From positions 1 to 6,352 of the forward strand of contig CATNEU010000093.1 in the NCBI GenBank assembly GCA_950097605.1: DNA of 6,352 bases. Reading direction: 5' to 3'. Each line of letters begins with the position of its first letter. The stretch's first letter is position 1. The stretch comes from an uncultured Oscillospiraceae bacterium. GTDB lineage: Bacteria > Bacillota > Clostridia > Oscillospirales > Ruminococcaceae. The notes beneath the pieces are model-generated. The model did not search any database. It worked only from the letters and a program-made list of their open reading frames with translations, and had not been told where the DNA came from. Shown one piece after another: positions 4,895-6,352 of this stretch. The translations under genes and the position numbers were made by a program.

Positions 4895-6061
4895 TCAATT
4901 CCCGCCGCCTGTAAAGAAGTTTTTAATCGAATGCAGCAGGTTTTCCCAAAATCCGGGTTTCACTGCGTCCGGATCGAAATTCAGCGGCACCTCGCGGTCG
5001 GCCGCAAGCCGTTCGCTGGCAACCACCGCGCCGTCCAGCGTGTAATCAATACGCCCCACGATGTCCCCGGCTTTGACCGGCGCATATAAAAAACGCGGAA
5101 CATGCAGCGTGCGTTGCAGCTTTGCCTCCTCGCCTTCGGCCAACGCGGCGGCGGGGACCTGCACCGCAACCACACCGGCGGTTCCCCCGTCCGAGCCTAC
5201 CACCGGAATCCGCACATCCGTGAAATTGCAGTCGAGCGGGGTGCTCTTCAGCTTTTCAAAGCCATAGCCGTAAAGCGTGCGGTGGTCGTTCCAGTCGTCC
5301 GGCGCGCGCAAGGTCACGCAGATCAGCGAAACGCCGTCGCGCTCGGCCGCCGAAACCAGACAGCGGCCCGCTTTTTTGGTGAAACCGGTTTTGACGCCGA
5401 ACGTGCCCTCATATTCGCGCAGCAGACGGTTGTGGTTTTGCAGCCAGCGCGGATAGGGCGGGTTCCCGTATTCCACCTTGGCGCTCTTCTGCGAACAGAT
5501 GTCCCGAAAGTCGGGATTGCGCAGCGCGGTTTTGGCGAGAAGCGCCATATCGCGCGCCGTGGAATAATGCGCGTCCCCGTCCAGGCCGGACGGGGTCTGA
5601 AAACTCGAATGGTTCATGCCGATCTGCGCCGCGCGCGCGTTCATCTTCTCCACAAAGGCCGGCACCGACCCCGCGACCGCAACCGCGCCCATGTTGGCCG
5701 CGTCGTTGCCCGAGGCCAGCAGCATGCCGTAGCAAAGGCCCCGCTTGGTCACCTGGTCGCCGGCCTGCAGGCCCATCGAGGTGCCCTCCACCTGTATTGC
5801 ACCCGGGTCCACGACCATATAGGCGTCCAGCTCGCCGGATTCCAGCGTCAGCAGCGCCGTCAGTATCTTGGTGGTGCTGGCCATCGGCAACTGTTCATCC
5901 GCGTTTTTCTCATAGAGTACCCGCCCGGTTTGCATCTCCATCAGAATGCAGGCCTCGGCCGAAACCGAAACCTCCCCCTGCGCGCGCGCCGGGGTTCCCG
6001 CAAGCGCTGCGCCCACTATCCAAACAACCGCCATCAAGGCCGATACGATCTTTACCCGCAC
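4895..6061 (-). CDS. D-alanyl-D-alanine carboxypeptidase (peptidase S11, low-molecular-weight PBP, DacB/DacF type)
   Basis: Trims the terminal D-Ala from peptidoglycan pentapeptides outside the cytoplasmic membrane and would bind penicillin. A signal peptide (1-27: charged MRVK, hydrophobic core 5-21, ARA cleavage site) is followed by the serine peptidase domain (about 32-272) with all three active-site motifs: S62-T-T-K65, S117-G-N119 and K224-T-G226. A C-terminal beta domain (about 280-362) follows. The final segment FWENLLHSIKNFF (371-383) looks like the amphipathic helix that anchors these enzymes to the membrane. At 388 residues its length is normal. The start is GTG, chosen because AAGGTGG lies 6 bases upstream (6068-6074) and the reading begins directly with the signal peptide. 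Related enzymes lie beside spmA-spmB and rluB in Bacillus and Clostridia, some acting in spore cortex formation; that role is only inferred here, and spmA-spmB are absent. Confidence 0.95.
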   Translation of the reverse strand: MRVKIVSALMAVVWIVGAALAGTPARAQGEVSVSAEACILMEMQTGRVLYEKNADEQLPMASTTKILTALLTLESGELDAYMVVDPGAIQVEGTSMGLQAGDQVTKRGLCYGMLLASGNDAANMGAVAVAGSVPAFVEKMNARAAQIGMNHSSFQTPSGLDGDAHYSTARDMALLAKTALRNPDFRDICSQKSAKVEYGNPPYPRWLQNHNRLLREYEGTFGVKTGFTKKAGRCLVSAAERDGVSLICVTLRAPDDWNDHRTLYGYGFEKLKSTPLDCNFTDVRIPVVGSDGGTAGVVAVQVPAAALAEGEEAKLQRTLHVPRFLYAPVKAGDIVGRIDYTLDGAVVASERLAADREVPLNFDPDAVKPGFWENLLHSIKNFFTGGGN

Positions 6062-6135
6062 AGTCTGCCACCTTCCATTTCCACCCGCCGTCTCCCATTG
6101 CGTGCGGCGGCCGGTTTTTTAGCGTTTGGAGCCAC

Positions 6136-6156
6136 ACAGTTTCCCACTATAACTGT
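6136..6156. promoter_or_regulatory. Inverted repeat ACAGTT-N9-AACTGT, possible operator
   Basis: Perfect 6-base arms (6136-6141 and 6151-6156) separated by 9 bases, 75 bases before the carboxypeptidase start. The arm spacing is about 1.5 helical turns centre to centre. It could be an operator or a small leader hairpin. It does not match the LexA or BlaI/MecI sites I know. Confidence 0.3.
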
Positions 6157-6228
6157 ATATGCAGGGACAGGGCGGTTTTAGAGCAACCAAAACAAATATC
6201 CATAGGCAAAGGATGGATTTTATCCCGC

Positions 6229-6298
6229 GGAGCCTGACGCAGATACATGGAAAACAATTCGGCCGTTCCGGCCCATCGGACCCGGCAGGCTCCTTTTT
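6229..6298 (+). terminator. Terminator-like stem with T-run reading rightward
   Basis: GGAGCCTG (6229-6236) pairs perfectly with CAGGCTCC (6286-6293), which is followed at once by TTTTT on the plus strand. The 49-base interior contains a GGCC/GGCC hairpin (6261-6273). Read rightward it resembles the end of a short structured RNA. No plus-strand gene precedes it, so it may instead be a folded leader of the minus-strand carboxypeptidase transcript. The assignment is weak. Confidence 0.3.
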
Positions 6299-6352
6299 AC
6301 ATTGTATGCGGTTTATTTTCCTGGTAGTAAAATCCCGGCAGGGCGGCCCAAA

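Larger units (their letters stand above)
6062..6352. other. Region upstream of the carboxypeptidase gene, no convincing gene
   Basis: I find no credible coding region in these 291 bases. They contain the ribosome site of the carboxypeptidase gene, an inverted repeat at 6136-6156, a small hairpin at 6198-6218 (ATCCAT/ATGGAT) and a larger stem with a T-run at 6229-6298. A weak minus-strand promoter could be TTACTA (6325-6330) with TACAAT (6301-6306) at 18-base spacing. No known riboswitch consensus or tRNA was recognised on either strand. Confidence 0.5.

Noticed and set aside
4135..5089. Two overlapping plus-strand open frames of about 260 residues
   Set aside because: They run opposite the pseudouridine synthase and carboxypeptidase genes, have atypical composition and no recognisable motifs.
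5102..6181. 359-residue open frame on the plus strand opposite the carboxypeptidase gene
   Set aside because: Antisense shadow of a well-supported gene in GC-rich DNA, with Arg/His-rich composition and no recognisable domain.
6175..6184. GTTTTAGAGC, resembling the start of type II-A CRISPR repeats
   Set aside because: It occurs once, with no second repeat, spacer pattern or cas gene. A chance match.

Overview
The window is a GC-rich bacterial chromosomal segment in which every convincing gene lies on the minus strand. All six genes have recognisable Shine-Dalgarno sites, four of them GGAGG or close to it, and three genes start with GTG. A class-A type D-Ala-D-Ala carboxypeptidase next to an RluB-type pseudouridine synthase, together with a stand-alone biotin carrier and clostridial-type carboxyltransferase genes, points to a GC-rich Clostridia member, perhaps Oscillospirales. 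That assignment is inference from gene content and style; no rRNA or other phylogenetic marker is present.

Layout in the direction of transcription (right to left). 6352-6062: 291 bases with no convincing gene, holding inverted repeats and the leader of the next gene. 6061-4895: secreted D-alanyl-D-alanine carboxypeptidase (peptidase S11). 4894-4717: intergenic stretch with two back-to-back hairpins, the first a possible terminator. 4716-3562: 23S rRNA pseudouridine synthase of the RluB family with an unusually long basic tail containing tandem repeats. 3558-3145: a small cysteine-rich GNAT-like protein, three bases behind the pseudouridine synthase and probably translated with it. The end of that gene carries a near-consensus sigma-A promoter (TTGTAC, 17 bases, TATAAT) for the next operon. 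3137-2895: a leader of about 240 nt. 2894-1443, 1334-960 and 936-1 (cut by the window edge): a three-gene biotin-dependent carboxyl-transfer operon.

The operon encodes an acyl-CoA carboxyltransferase subunit (12S/MmdA-like), a biotin carrier of 124 residues (1.3S-like), and an oxaloacetate decarboxylase alpha/pyruvate carboxylase B/5S-like carboxyltransferase. This is the subunit set of a methylmalonyl-CoA:pyruvate transcarboxylase, which moves a carboxyl group between an acyl-CoA and a 2-oxoacid through biotin without ATP. No biotin carboxylase and no membrane beta subunit of a sodium pump is visible, but the sequence downstream of position 1 is not available. The true acyl-CoA substrate cannot be read from sequence, and the acyl-CoA subunit is divergent at both oxyanion-hole motifs.

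I do not see clear evidence of a new defence, mobile or RNA system. The points most worth checking are the divergent transcarboxylase, the long structured leader with its overlapping promoter, the cysteine-rich GNAT-like protein, and the structured DNA on either side of the carboxypeptidase gene.
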